Positions 16,406 through 23,717 of a DNA stretch of 28,721 nucleotides are shown piece after piece. Below the pieces are notes generated by a model. It saw nothing but the letters and a program-made list of their open reading frames with translations, was not told where the DNA came from and did not search any database. The translations under genes were made by a program, and so were the position numbers. Positions within the stretch are counted from its first letter, which is position 1; the number at the start of each line of letters is the position of its first letter. Source of the stretch: Betaproteobacteria bacterium. Its GTDB lineage: Bacteria; Pseudomonadota; Gammaproteobacteria; Burkholderiales; Eutrophovitaceae. The DNA is taken from positions 1-28,721 of the forward strand of contig QXZO01000028.1 of NCBI GenBank assembly GCA_009886305.1, given 5' to 3'.

Positions 16406-16444
16406 GTCTTTGTGTAAGACTTGTCTAGATTCAGATTCAGAAAT

Positions 16445-16481
16445 AACGTAAACCGGCGCTTTTTAAGCGCCGGTTTACGTT
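16445..16481. terminator. Third hairpin: perfect 17-bp inverted repeat
   Basis: AACGTAAACCGGCGCTT (16445-16461) is followed by a TTT loop and the exact reverse complement (16465-16481). It is the strongest stem in the window. The A- and T-rich ends of the stem could act as a terminator in either direction, although no free T-run follows it. Confidence 0.65.
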
Positions 16482-16501
16482 GTAAATCAGATGCTTCCGC
16501 T

Positions 16502-16569
16502 TTGATAATCCTTATTACGGTCTTATGATGGGGTTCCCCATCCGTTTAAATCACGGTACGTTATGTACC
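16502..16569 (+). promoter_or_regulatory. Promoter with two palindromic operator candidates before the hydratase gene
   Basis: TTGATA (16502-16507) and TATGAT (16524-16529) are separated by 16 nt, each one base from consensus. A 16-bp palindrome, GATGGGG-TT-CCCCATC (16527-16542), overlaps the -10 element and the expected start of transcription. A second palindrome, GGTAC-GTTAT-GTACC (16555-16569), lies just downstream. Both positions are typical for repressor sites. The regulator is not identifiable from the window. Confidence 0.55.
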
Positions 16570-16613
16570 TACAGTGAGTATTAGCTGAGGGCCAATTAAC
16601 CATAGAGATCTAA

Positions 16614-17408
16614 ATGAGAGACTTCTCAAGAAAATTGAAAGCAGCTAAGCTCTTATCGGAGCAAAGAAAGCACCTTATCCCAATCGGACCGTTATCTCCC
16701 GATTTACGGCCAAATGATGAATCTGAGGGTTACTTGCTACAAGAATATGTGAATCGATTATTGAATCACCCTTTAGGGCCAGTCGTTGGACACAAAATTG
16801 GGTGTACAACATCCGTAATGCAGCGCTTTTTGGGTATCCCGACACCTTGCGCTGGAGAAATCTTTTCTCGTACGGTCTTGAACGGACATGGGCGCGTACC
16901 TCGCGACGGTTTTAATAGAGTTGGAATTGAATGTGAAATTGTAGTATCAATTTCTGAAACTATCACTCTAGATTCTTATTTAGAAGTATCGTTTTCTTCT
17001 TTAAATGTGATCGATACCGTTATGGTTGGGATGGAAATTGTCGATGATCGTTATGACGATTATGCGTCATTAGGCGTCCCCACCTTAATCGCGGATAATT
17101 TCTTTGATAGCGGCTGCGTACTTGGTGATGCTGTTCATAACTGGCGACAGTTAGACTTGAATAACTTAGTGGGTAAGACTCGCGTCAACGGTGCCGTTGT
17201 GGGTATGGGCACAGGTTCTCTGATTATGGGGTCACCGATAAAGGCACTCGATTGGTTTATTAAATCTAGACTCAGTCGTGGTTTATCCATACCGAAAGGG
17301 CAGTTTGTTATGCTGGGAAGTGTGGTTGAGACAAAATGGCTAGAAGCTGGGGATGTCGCGGAGGTTGAGATGGATTCCCTTGGCTCAGTAAGTCTTACTG
17401 TTGAATAA
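16614..17408 (+). CDS. 2-keto-4-pentenoate hydratase/fumarylacetoacetase-family protein (MhpD-like)
   Basis: A 264-residue protein of the 2-hydroxypentadienoate hydratase/4-oxalocrotonate decarboxylase family, enzymes that act on enol acids in the meta-cleavage breakdown of aromatic compounds. The divalent-metal ligands of the family are in place: VGIECEIV gives Glu106 and Glu108, and VGMEIVDDRY gives Glu141. HKIGCTT with Lys61 and TLIADNF, GMGTGSLIMGSP are also conserved. The length fits MhpD (about 269). No ring-cleavage dioxygenase or other meta-pathway gene is adjacent, so the actual substrate may be a different 2-keto acid. It has its own promoter with palindromes and is followed after 131 nt by two dioxygenase genes. 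Confidence 0.88.
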   Translation: MRDFSRKLKAAKLLSEQRKHLIPIGPLSPDLRPNDESEGYLLQEYVNRLLNHPLGPVVGHKIGCTTSVMQRFLGIPTPCAGEIFSRTVLNGHGRVPRDGFNRVGIECEIVVSISETITLDSYLEVSFSSLNVIDTVMVGMEIVDDRYDDYASLGVPTLIADNFFDSGCVLGDAVHNWRQLDLNNLVGKTRVNGAVVGMGTGSLIMGSPIKALDWFIKSRLSRGLSIPKGQFVMLGSVVETKWLEAGDVAEVEMDSLGSVSLTVE

Positions 17409-17539
17409 CCCACATACCAATAAAGCTGCGTTGAGATATGATTAGATCTTAATTTGAATCGCCATTATCGCGAAACGTAAGTTCTGACCGATGGTGTTTT
17501 TGGGTGAGCCCTTAAGTTATATTGAATTTGGGAGCTGAG

Positions 17540-18403
17540 GTGTTAAGCGACGAACAAATGAACCAGTATCAAGAAGACGGTTATGTGATCGCGCGGTCGG
17601 TGATCAATGACGAGTTACTTGGGCGAGTAAGGAACGTGGTCGCTGAAATGCTCAGTGAGGCGGAAAAGGTGAGTGACCATGATGAAAAGTTTGATCTAGA
17701 GCCCTCTCATAGCTTATCGTCGCCTAAAGTGAGACGAATTAAAACACCACATAAATGGCATTCGATTTTTTGGGAGTTAATTCAAACTAAGAATATGGTT
17801 AATTGTCTGACTAGCTTACTTGGAGCAGACGTACGATTGCACGGTTCAAAGTTAAATTTAAAGTCAGCCCATGATGGTTCTGCCGTTGAGTGGCATCAAG
17901 ACTGGGCTTTCTACCCACATTCCAATGATCATGTGCTTGCAGTAGGACTGATGCTTGATGACATGACTATGGACAACGGACCGTTAATGCTTGTGCCTGG
18001 CAGTCACCGAGTGGAAAAGGTTTGGGATCATCATCAAGACGGTCATTTTTGTGGTGCGATTTCCCCCAGTTTGAGTCAAGATCTTGATTTTGATAGCGCG
18101 GTGCCTTGTATTGGTAAGGCTGGCGATTGTTCATTTCATCACGTTCGTTTGGTACACGGATCTGCTCAAAATTTGTCAAAAGATCCGCGTCGACTCATGC
18201 TGTATGAATGTGCTGCGGCTGATGCCTGGCCCTATTTTAGGTTTTCGGATATAGAGGAGTTTAACAGTCGGATGATTACTGGTCGTCCCACCATACAGCC
18301 CAGAGCGACCAGTGTGCCCGTCCGTATGCCGTTCCCGCCGGCAAAAAAACAGGGCTCTATTTACGAAAATCAAACGATGTTAACGGATCGATTTTTTAAA
18401 TGA
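17540..18403 (+). CDS. Phytanoyl-CoA dioxygenase family Fe(II)/2-oxoglutarate oxygenase (first copy)
   Basis: A 287-residue member of the PhyH family of Fe(II)- and 2-oxoglutarate-dependent oxygenases, which hydroxylate small molecules or acyl-CoAs. The iron-binding triad is intact: VEWHQDWAFY gives His119 and Asp121, and LVHGSAQN gives the distal His206. Arg218 in DPRR is a likely 2-oxoglutarate anchor. Because the HxD aspartate is kept, this should be a hydroxylase and not a chloride-binding halogenase. The GTG at 17540 is taken as start, since GGAG lies 5 nt before it; an in-frame TTG at 17522 is less likely. Only 10 nt separate it from the second copy. Confidence 0.88.
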   Translation: MLSDEQMNQYQEDGYVIARSVINDELLGRVRNVVAEMLSEAEKVSDHDEKFDLEPSHSLSSPKVRRIKTPHKWHSIFWELIQTKNMVNCLTSLLGADVRLHGSKLNLKSAHDGSAVEWHQDWAFYPHSNDHVLAVGLMLDDMTMDNGPLMLVPGSHRVEKVWDHHQDGHFCGAISPSLSQDLDFDSAVPCIGKAGDCSFHHVRLVHGSAQNLSKDPRRLMLYECAAADAWPYFRFSDIEEFNSRMITGRPTIQPRATSVPVRMPFPPAKKQGSIYENQTMLTDRFFK

Positions 18404-18413
18404 AGAGGGTTCC

Positions 18414-19271
18414 GTGAAGAATACTCACTCAGGCACACATCATCTGCCCCATATTCAGCTGAACCAATATGAGCGTGATGGTTTCTTGTCGCCGATTAGA
18501 GTGTTTTCGGAACAAGAGGCAAGAGAGCTTAGGGTGCAGCTTGAGACTTATGAGGCAACGCATGGATCGGTAATGAAATCGCCTTACCGCAACAAGCCGC
18601 ACTTGGTATTCAAGTGGGTCGCAGAGGTAATTCGAAACCCTAAAATACTAGACCTTGTTGAAAGTGTACTGGGTCCCAATTTACTTGTTTGGGGAACCAA
18701 CTTTTTTATCAAGGAGCCTGATGACGGCACATTTATTTCTTGGCATCAAGACTCAACATATTGGGGTTTGTCCCGACCGGACGTTCTCACCGTGTGGATC
18801 GCCCTAAGTCCGAGCCGACGCTCGAACGGTGCGATGAAAATGATGCGTGGAAGTCACCAACTAGAACAGTTGCCGCATACAGATACGTTTGAAGAAGGGA
18901 ATCTACTGACCCGAGGGCAGAAGGTCGATCATGAGGTTGCTGAGGAAGATGTTGCGTGGATTGAATTGCAACCAGGAGAGGTGTCTTTGCACCACGTACG
19001 TATTATTCATGGTTCCGAACCCAATAAGGGACCAGATCGTCGGGTTGGGTTAGCGATTCGCTTTGTGCCCACAGACGTAAGTCAAGTGAACGGAGTCAAA
19101 GATTATGCGACCCTTGTTCGCGGTCGTGACGATTATCGACATTTTCAGCATGAGCCTAGTCCCGAACAAACGTTAGGGCTGACGGAGAGAAGCGTGCATA
19201 CGCAGATCGCTGACGAGTCATTCAAGTTGTTTTATCAGGGGACCGGTCGAGAGCCAAAATTCGGTGATTAA
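18414..19271 (+). CDS. Phytanoyl-CoA dioxygenase family Fe(II)/2-oxoglutarate oxygenase (second copy)
   Basis: A 285-residue PhyH-family oxygenase, clearly homologous to the preceding gene in fold but divergent in sequence. The metal site is ISWHQDSTYWGL with His111 and Asp113, and the distal His199 lies in IIHGSEPN; Arg209/Arg210 follow in PDRR. The opening NQYERDGFLSPIRVFSE is typical of this bacterial subgroup. The start is GTG at 18414, with GAAGAGGG overlapping the upstream stop region, so the pair is certainly one operon and may be translationally coupled. The two need not share a substrate; successive oxidation of one compound or two related ones is possible. Confidence 0.88.
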   Translation: MKNTHSGTHHLPHIQLNQYERDGFLSPIRVFSEQEARELRVQLETYEATHGSVMKSPYRNKPHLVFKWVAEVIRNPKILDLVESVLGPNLLVWGTNFFIKEPDDGTFISWHQDSTYWGLSRPDVLTVWIALSPSRRSNGAMKMMRGSHQLEQLPHTDTFEEGNLLTRGQKVDHEVAEEDVAWIELQPGEVSLHHVRIIHGSEPNKGPDRRVGLAIRFVPTDVSQVNGVKDYATLVRGRDDYRHFQHEPSPEQTLGLTERSVHTQIADESFKLFYQGTGREPKFGD

Positions 19272-19352
19272 TTATTTATCTCGTGCCTGTGAAACTTTAC
19301 CCAGTGCAGAAGTCTAAGCTCATTATCAAATATTCTGAAGGGCTGCGTGGCC

Positions 19353-19745
19353 ATGAAAAAATTAGTGTTATGTTTTGTGGGATTAATCTTTTGTTCAACC
19401 GCTTTCGCCGTCGAATATTCGGTTGATACGATCGCCGAAGTTAGGGAGGGTGAAATTGCTAAATTTTATCCAAATAGCGTGAGGGATAAATTTGGTGAAC
19501 GTTATTTCGAAGTCATGATTCGACTTGTTGATTTGGAGGCGGTTGCGCCTCAAGCGTTATTTTCAAGACGAATCACTTACCGGGCGCGATGCGACGATAA
19601 GGAATTAGCACCTTACGTGATTGATCTTCGCAATGTTGAGGGCAAATCATTAAAAATGATCATGGTGCCCCCTGGTGCAGAGGAGTTTAAGAAGCCTGTA
19701 ATGGGTAGCCGAGAAGATGACTGGTTATGGCAGGTTTGTGGTTAG
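19353..19745 (+). CDS. Small secreted (probably periplasmic) protein of unknown function
   Basis: A 130-residue protein with a clear Sec signal peptide: MKK, a hydrophobic core (LVLCFVGLIFC), and STAFA|VEYS as the probable cleavage site. The mature part is about 110 residues, rich in beta-like alternation, with two cysteines near YRARCDDKE and at the C-terminal WQVCG that could form a disulfide. I recognise no family. The ATG at 19353 is preferred over GTG at 19347, on the basis of the MKK signal start and the GAAGGG upstream. It lies 81 nt after the second dioxygenase gene and converges with the hydrolase gene on the minus strand (20-nt gap). Confidence 0.75.
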   Translation: MKKLVLCFVGLIFCSTAFAVEYSVDTIAEVREGEIAKFYPNSVRDKFGERYFEVMIRLVDLEAVAPQALFSRRITYRARCDDKELAPYVIDLRNVEGKSLKMIMVPPGAEEFKKPVMGSREDDWLWQVCG

Positions 19746-19765
19746 TGTCGGCCAAGAGTGCATGG

Positions 19766-20998
19766 TTACCTATCTTCGCTTTGAGTCCAGTTCTCCATCA
19801 GGTGATTAGACGGTAGTTGTTCATCCAACAGTTTATGAGTTGTCTCAACGCCGGCAATGGGGAGTCCGGCTGGATCGAGAAGGCCGATCTGAACAAGTAC
19901 TGAGGCTTGGTCCCAGTAAATGTGTTCGTTGTGGAGTTTATCTCCTCGAAACTTGACGATTGCTACCAGTGGTATCTCAACCCTTTTCCCCGTTGGTTGG
20001 ATACCAGGAAGCATCCAATCAATTTCAATATCATGCGTGAAGCAAAAAACCATTTCGTCGACAAGTATGCCTTCCCCGACTGTTCTGGACACTGGTATTA
20101 GCATTGTATCTTTTGGAGTTTTAGGGATGAAGTGATACTGATAGAAGCGTTTTAAATTAATTTGTCCAACACCGCCTGTCATTGTGGGAATGTGATTGAC
20201 ATAAGGTTCGCTCACCATTGTGCTCATCGTAGCGTCTACGTCACGTGTGCCAAATTCATACTCACAATGCTTATTCCATAAATCAGAAAAATCGTAGTGT
20301 GGTCCCATTGACTTGCGAAATAAAGAAATAGAGCGCTGATGAGCGAGATCTGCTGTTGTTTTATGAAAGTGGCTAGATCCCGTTCTTGAGAAGCCATGAT
20401 CTACTCCCGGATACACGTGAATATCTGTGTTTTCGTGCGCTTCTAGAGCTCCCTGAATTTTAGCAACGGTTTCCGGCGGTGCATATTGATCATTCTCGGC
20501 GAAGTGTAGAGCCATAGGAACGGAAATATTTTTTGCCTCACCCAGGTAATCGTCTATGGTTACTCCGTAGTAAGCTACTGCGCAATCGACACCTGAGCGG
20601 GCAGCTGCTAGATAAGCGAGTCTTCCACCGAGGCAAAACCCGAGGGCGCCTACTTTTCCGATGACTTCGGATCTGTTCCTTAGCGCCTTAACGCATTCGG
20701 TAATGTCTTCCATACCTTTGTCCGTGTTAAATTGCCCGAAAAGCTCAAAGGCTCTTCCGAAGTCGTTTTCGGTGTATCCCAGTTGGATGCCTGGTTCAAT
20801 TCGCCAAAAGAGGTCTGGCGCCAGAACGACATACCCTTCCTCTGCGTAGTGATCGGCGACAGATTGAATAAAAGTGTTTACTCCAAAAATCTCTTGGCAC
20901 AAGACAATGCCCGGACCTTTCCCGCTTTTTGGTAAAGCGAGATAACCGCTGAATGAATCGCTGTCTTTTGCCTTCACCTGAATCCACTGTCCTGGCAT
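19766..20998 (-). CDS. Dienelactone hydrolase fused to an NTF2/SnoaL-like domain
   Basis: A 410-residue two-domain protein. Residues 1 to about 225 are a complete dienelactone hydrolase (carboxymethylenebutenolidase, alpha/beta hydrolase) with all key residues at nearly the same positions as Pseudomonas DLH: Glu36 (CQEIFGV), nucleophile Cys122 (GFCLGG), Asp170 (ENDQYAP) and His201 (GVDHGF). Residues about 235-400 look like an NTF2/SnoaL-type cone fold (LWNKHCEYEFGTRDVDATM, a YVNHIPTMTGG segment, HNEHIYWDQASVL), often a hydrolase, isomerase or cyclase-type small-molecule pocket. AAGAGGA precedes the ATG. The DLH reaction opens lactone rings in chlorocatechol-type pathways; the real substrate here is unknown. 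It is divergent from the solute-binding protein gene. Confidence 0.88.
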   Translation of the reverse strand: MPGQWIQVKAKDSDSFSGYLALPKSGKGPGIVLCQEIFGVNTFIQSVADHYAEEGYVVLAPDLFWRIEPGIQLGYTENDFGRAFELFGQFNTDKGMEDITECVKALRNRSEVIGKVGALGFCLGGRLAYLAAARSGVDCAVAYYGVTIDDYLGEAKNISVPMALHFAENDQYAPPETVAKIQGALEAHENTDIHVYPGVDHGFSRTGSSHFHKTTADLAHQRSISLFRKSMGPHYDFSDLWNKHCEYEFGTRDVDATMSTMVSEPYVNHIPTMTGGVGQINLKRFYQYHFIPKTPKDTMLIPVSRTVGEGILVDEMVFCFTHDIEIDWMLPGIQPTGKRVEIPLVAIVKFRGDKLHNEHIYWDQASVLVQIGLLDPAGLPIAGVETTHKLLDEQLPSNHLMENWTQSEDR

Positions 20999-21082
20999 GA
21001 TGAGTCCTCTTGATTAATTAAACTGAATTGCCCCAAGTTTTCTTAGTTGTATAGTCTATCTTTTTTTGCGCTAGTTATATCC

Positions 21083-21111
21083 TTGACAAATGAATACCCA
21101 GTCCTTAAATT
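21083..21111 (+). promoter_or_regulatory. Sigma-70-type promoter of the solute-binding protein gene
   Basis: A perfect TTGACA at 21083-21088 is followed after 17 nt by TAAATT at 21106-21111 (4 of 6 to TATAAT). The predicted start near 21118 leaves a leader of about 64 nt before the ATG at 21182. It lies in the 183-nt divergent region shared with the hydrolase gene. Confidence 0.65.
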
Positions 21112-21181
21112 GGTTTTGATATTTCGAAGTTTAAATAGTTTGTCTCTAGTGCAGCGGCACAACGCACAGAGAGGATGTTTC

Positions 21182-22786
21182 ATGAAAGGTTTTTCGAGGC
21201 GGGAATTTCTTAAGGCCTCAGGGTCAGCGATTGCGCTCCCATTATCAACGTCTTTGACATTAAAAGGGTGCTCTTTCGATCAAGAGATGCTCACGATCGC
21301 CTACGGAGCAAATTTGAGTTCATGGGATCCAACGACAGGATTATCATCTTTGGACCCAAGCATTCAGTCAGTCTACAAGGCTGTATTTGATTCTTTTATT
21401 GGCCAAAGTCCTGATCGGAGTTTACGTCCCGGCATATTGATTGATTGGGGATGGAACGACGACCGTTCCAGGATTCAGATGAAAGTCAGGAAGGACGCCT
21501 TTTGGCATGATGGGTCCCCGGTCACTGCAGATGATGTTGTGTGGTCGTTAGAGCGAGCCGGAAATTCGACTGGTGGGAATCCAATGCACTATATTTGGAG
21601 CAAGATTGTAAACTTTAACGTCTCGGGCAACACAGTCACTGCCGATGTCAGTGAATACGACCCAACGATCTTTAAGTGGATGGTCCATCTGACTGGGTAT
21701 ATCTTGCCTAAAAATGCCTACACTGCGATAGGGGCGGATGCTTGGGAGCAAACGCCCATCGGCAGTGGTCCTTATATGGTTGATAAGTATGAGCGTAATA
21801 ATTCGGTTTTATTGAGGGCATTTCCTAAATATTGGGGCCCTAAACCTCAGTTTCAAACTGTTTTGATTAAGATGATTCCAGATGCGAAAGCACGAGTTAC
21901 AGCCCTGGAAAGTGGTAATTGTGACTTGGCTGTAGGCGTACCTTTTGATGAATTTAATCGTCTGACTGGTAGCCCCTCTTGGAGTGGAAACGCTTATCCG
22001 ATCACAGATTTAGGACTTATTTTCATAACCAATAAGCATGCATCAATGAAGGATAGGAATATCCGTCTCGCTATGCATCATTCCATTAATAAACAAAAAT
22101 TGATTGATGAGTTGATGCTCGGTTATGGAAAGCCAATGGAGTCACTGCAAGTTCCAGGTTATGACGCATATGACCCTTCCGTTGGTTTCGGTCGTCCAAT
22201 GGATTCGTTTCAAGTTCCTTTGTTTGATGCATATGACCCTTCCATCAAAACCGATTTTGATCCTTACCGCGCAAGAAATTATTTGTCGAAATCAGGGTAT
22301 TCAAAATCAAAACCGGTAGAGCTGACAATTCAGACAACGCAAGGATATCGACCTCAGGACTTCAAAATGATAAAAATGATTACTGAGATGTGGCTAGAGG
22401 TGGGTATAGAGGCGAAGATCCAGATTCATACGGATACAGAGCATTTACGGCTTCGTGCAAAGCACGAGCTGGCTCCGGCAGCTTTTTTTAACTGGAGTAA
22501 TTCAACTGGCGATCCATTTATGTCGACAGGCTTAACCATGCTTAGTAACTCTCCAGATTCTGCATTTAAGAGTGCAGAGTTGGATCGTTTAATAATGCCT
22601 CTTATGAATGAGCCTGATGAGCGTAAGCGGATTCGAGGTTATCAAAAGATCGATCGGTATATAGCGAACGAGGGGCTGATTATCCCTTTAGTGCAGTTTT
22701 TTCAAACTGTGGCGCATACTAGGGATATTGAGTTCACACCGCATTCGAGTGGTGAGGTTTTGCCTCAGGAAATTAGATCACTATAA
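21182..22786 (+). CDS. Extracytoplasmic solute-binding protein, family 5 (peptide/nickel-type ABC), with Tat signal
   Basis: A 534-residue binding protein of the DppA/OppA-type family 5, which captures peptides or other solutes for ABC transporters. The N-terminus carries a twin-arginine signal, FSRREFLKASG, with RR at residues 6-7 and a hydrophobic stretch; a weak lipobox-like LKGC ends at Cys30. Family features are SSWDPTTGL, the WHDGSPVTADDVVWSLERA motif and GSGPYMVDKYE. A tandem duplication of 21 residues sits at residues 314-355 of this model (22121-22246). AGAGGA precedes the ATG at 21182; the frame is open 45 codons further upstream but without signal features. No permease or ATPase genes are beside it. 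The Tat route suggests a folded or cofactor-dependent precursor. Confidence 0.9.
   Translation: MKGFSRREFLKASGSAIALPLSTSLTLKGCSFDQEMLTIAYGANLSSWDPTTGLSSLDPSIQSVYKAVFDSFIGQSPDRSLRPGILIDWGWNDDRSRIQMKVRKDAFWHDGSPVTADDVVWSLERAGNSTGGNPMHYIWSKIVNFNVSGNTVTADVSEYDPTIFKWMVHLTGYILPKNAYTAIGADAWEQTPIGSGPYMVDKYERNNSVLLRAFPKYWGPKPQFQTVLIKMIPDAKARVTALESGNCDLAVGVPFDEFNRLTGSPSWSGNAYPITDLGLIFITNKHASMKDRNIRLAMHHSINKQKLIDELMLGYGKPMESLQVPGYDAYDPSVGFGRPMDSFQVPLFDAYDPSIKTDFDPYRARNYLSKSGYSKSKPVELTIQTTQGYRPQDFKMIKMITEMWLEVGIEAKIQIHTDTEHLRLRAKHELAPAAFFNWSNSTGDPFMSTGLTMLSNSPDSAFKSAELDRLIMPLMNEPDERKRIRGYQKIDRYIANEGLIIPLVQFFQTVAHTRDIEFTPHSSGEVLPQEIRSL
22121..22246 (+). repeat. Two-copy 63-nt in-frame tandem repeat inside the solute-binding protein gene
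   Basis: Unit 1 (22121-22183) encodes a 21-residue segment starting GYGKPMESLQVP. Unit 2 (22184-22246) encodes GFGRPMDSFQVP and its continuation. Both contain the run DAYDPS, and 14 of 21 residues are identical. The DNA has diverged mainly at the left half, while a stretch ending GCATATGACCCTTCC is the same in both. The reading frame is kept, so the protein gains one extra 21-residue module. Confidence 0.9.
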
Positions 22787-22881
22787 ATTTAACTGTTGCT
22801 TTTGATTGATTAGCTGAAGCGTGAAACAATACCGCAGAGCACATTTCAAATTAGTCGAATGACTTTAAGGGGGCCTGAAGG

Positions 22882-23619
22882 ATGCAAATAAACAATGCGA
22901 TTGCGTTGGTAACGGGAGCCAATCGAGGTATTGGGTTGGCTTTTGTAAAGTGCTTGATTACTCGTGGAGTGAAAAAGATTTACGTCGGTGTTCGAGATGT
23001 TTCGCTGGCCAATTCTTTGGTCAGTTTGCATTCTGGGCTGGTTCATCCGATTACGTTGGACATAACTAATCAGAATCAAATAGATGCAGCGGTTAATGAA
23101 GCAAATGACATTACTTTATTGATCAATAACGCAGGGGCAAATAGCAACACAGCACTGGTCGCGGTTGATGGTTTGGATAATGCAAGAAGTGAAATGGAGA
23201 CTAATTACTTTGGTACGCTGTCCATGTGTCGGGCATTCGCTCCTGTGTTAAAAAATAATGGCGGTGGTACGATTGTGAATGTTTTGTCTATATTGTCCTT
23301 GGTAAATTTGCCCGCAAGTGGTTCCTACAGCGTTTCTAAGGCTGCTGCTTATTCAATGAATCAAGGTGTTAGAGCCGAATTGGCATCACAAAAAACTAAT
23401 GTTATTGGAGTGATGCCCGGGGCTGTTGATACCGATATGGCAAAAGATTTTGAGGGTCCCAAGGAAAAACCTCTTGATATCGCTCAGGCAGCGGTAAGAG
23501 CGATTGAAGATGGGGTCGAGGATGTTTTCCCAGGGGATATGGCTCAAGCCGTGAGTCAGGGCCACGCTCAAGATGCAAAGGCAGTTGAGAAAGAATTTTC
23601 TGTTTATGTGCCGGGCTAA
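22882..23619 (+). CDS. Short-chain dehydrogenase/reductase (SDR family)
   Basis: A 245-residue SDR with TGANRGIG at residues 11-18, LLINNAG at residues 79-85, Ser136 and YSVSK giving Tyr149 and Lys153. The sequence lacks the usual C-terminal GxxxxVDGG and instead ends with a segment around VFPGDMAQAVSQGHAQDAKAVEKEF. That places it in the subgroup of SDRs which use an extended C-terminal helix and act on carbonyl groups of small molecules. Arg38 in VGVRDV favours NADP(H). The ATG at 22882 follows a GAAGG ribosome site. It lies 95 nt behind the solute-binding protein and may be in the same transcript. Substrate unknown. Confidence 0.9.
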   Translation: MQINNAIALVTGANRGIGLAFVKCLITRGVKKIYVGVRDVSLANSLVSLHSGLVHPITLDITNQNQIDAAVNEANDITLLINNAGANSNTALVAVDGLDNARSEMETNYFGTLSMCRAFAPVLKNNGGGTIVNVLSILSLVNLPASGSYSVSKAAAYSMNQGVRAELASQKTNVIGVMPGAVDTDMAKDFEGPKEKPLDIAQAAVRAIEDGVEDVFPGDMAQAVSQGHAQDAKAVEKEFSVYVPG

Positions 23620-23717
23620 TGGAGTATTGAATATATTAAAATAGTCCAATGATGACCTTTGTATCAAGAATTTCATTTGTTCCGAGTTTGATTCATAAAA
23701 ATTTAAGGAGTTCAGAC

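Noticed and set aside
17540..19271. The two PhyH-family genes as non-haem iron halogenases (SyrB2-like)
   Set aside because: Halogenases replace the metal-binding aspartate with Gly or Ala. Both proteins here have HQD.
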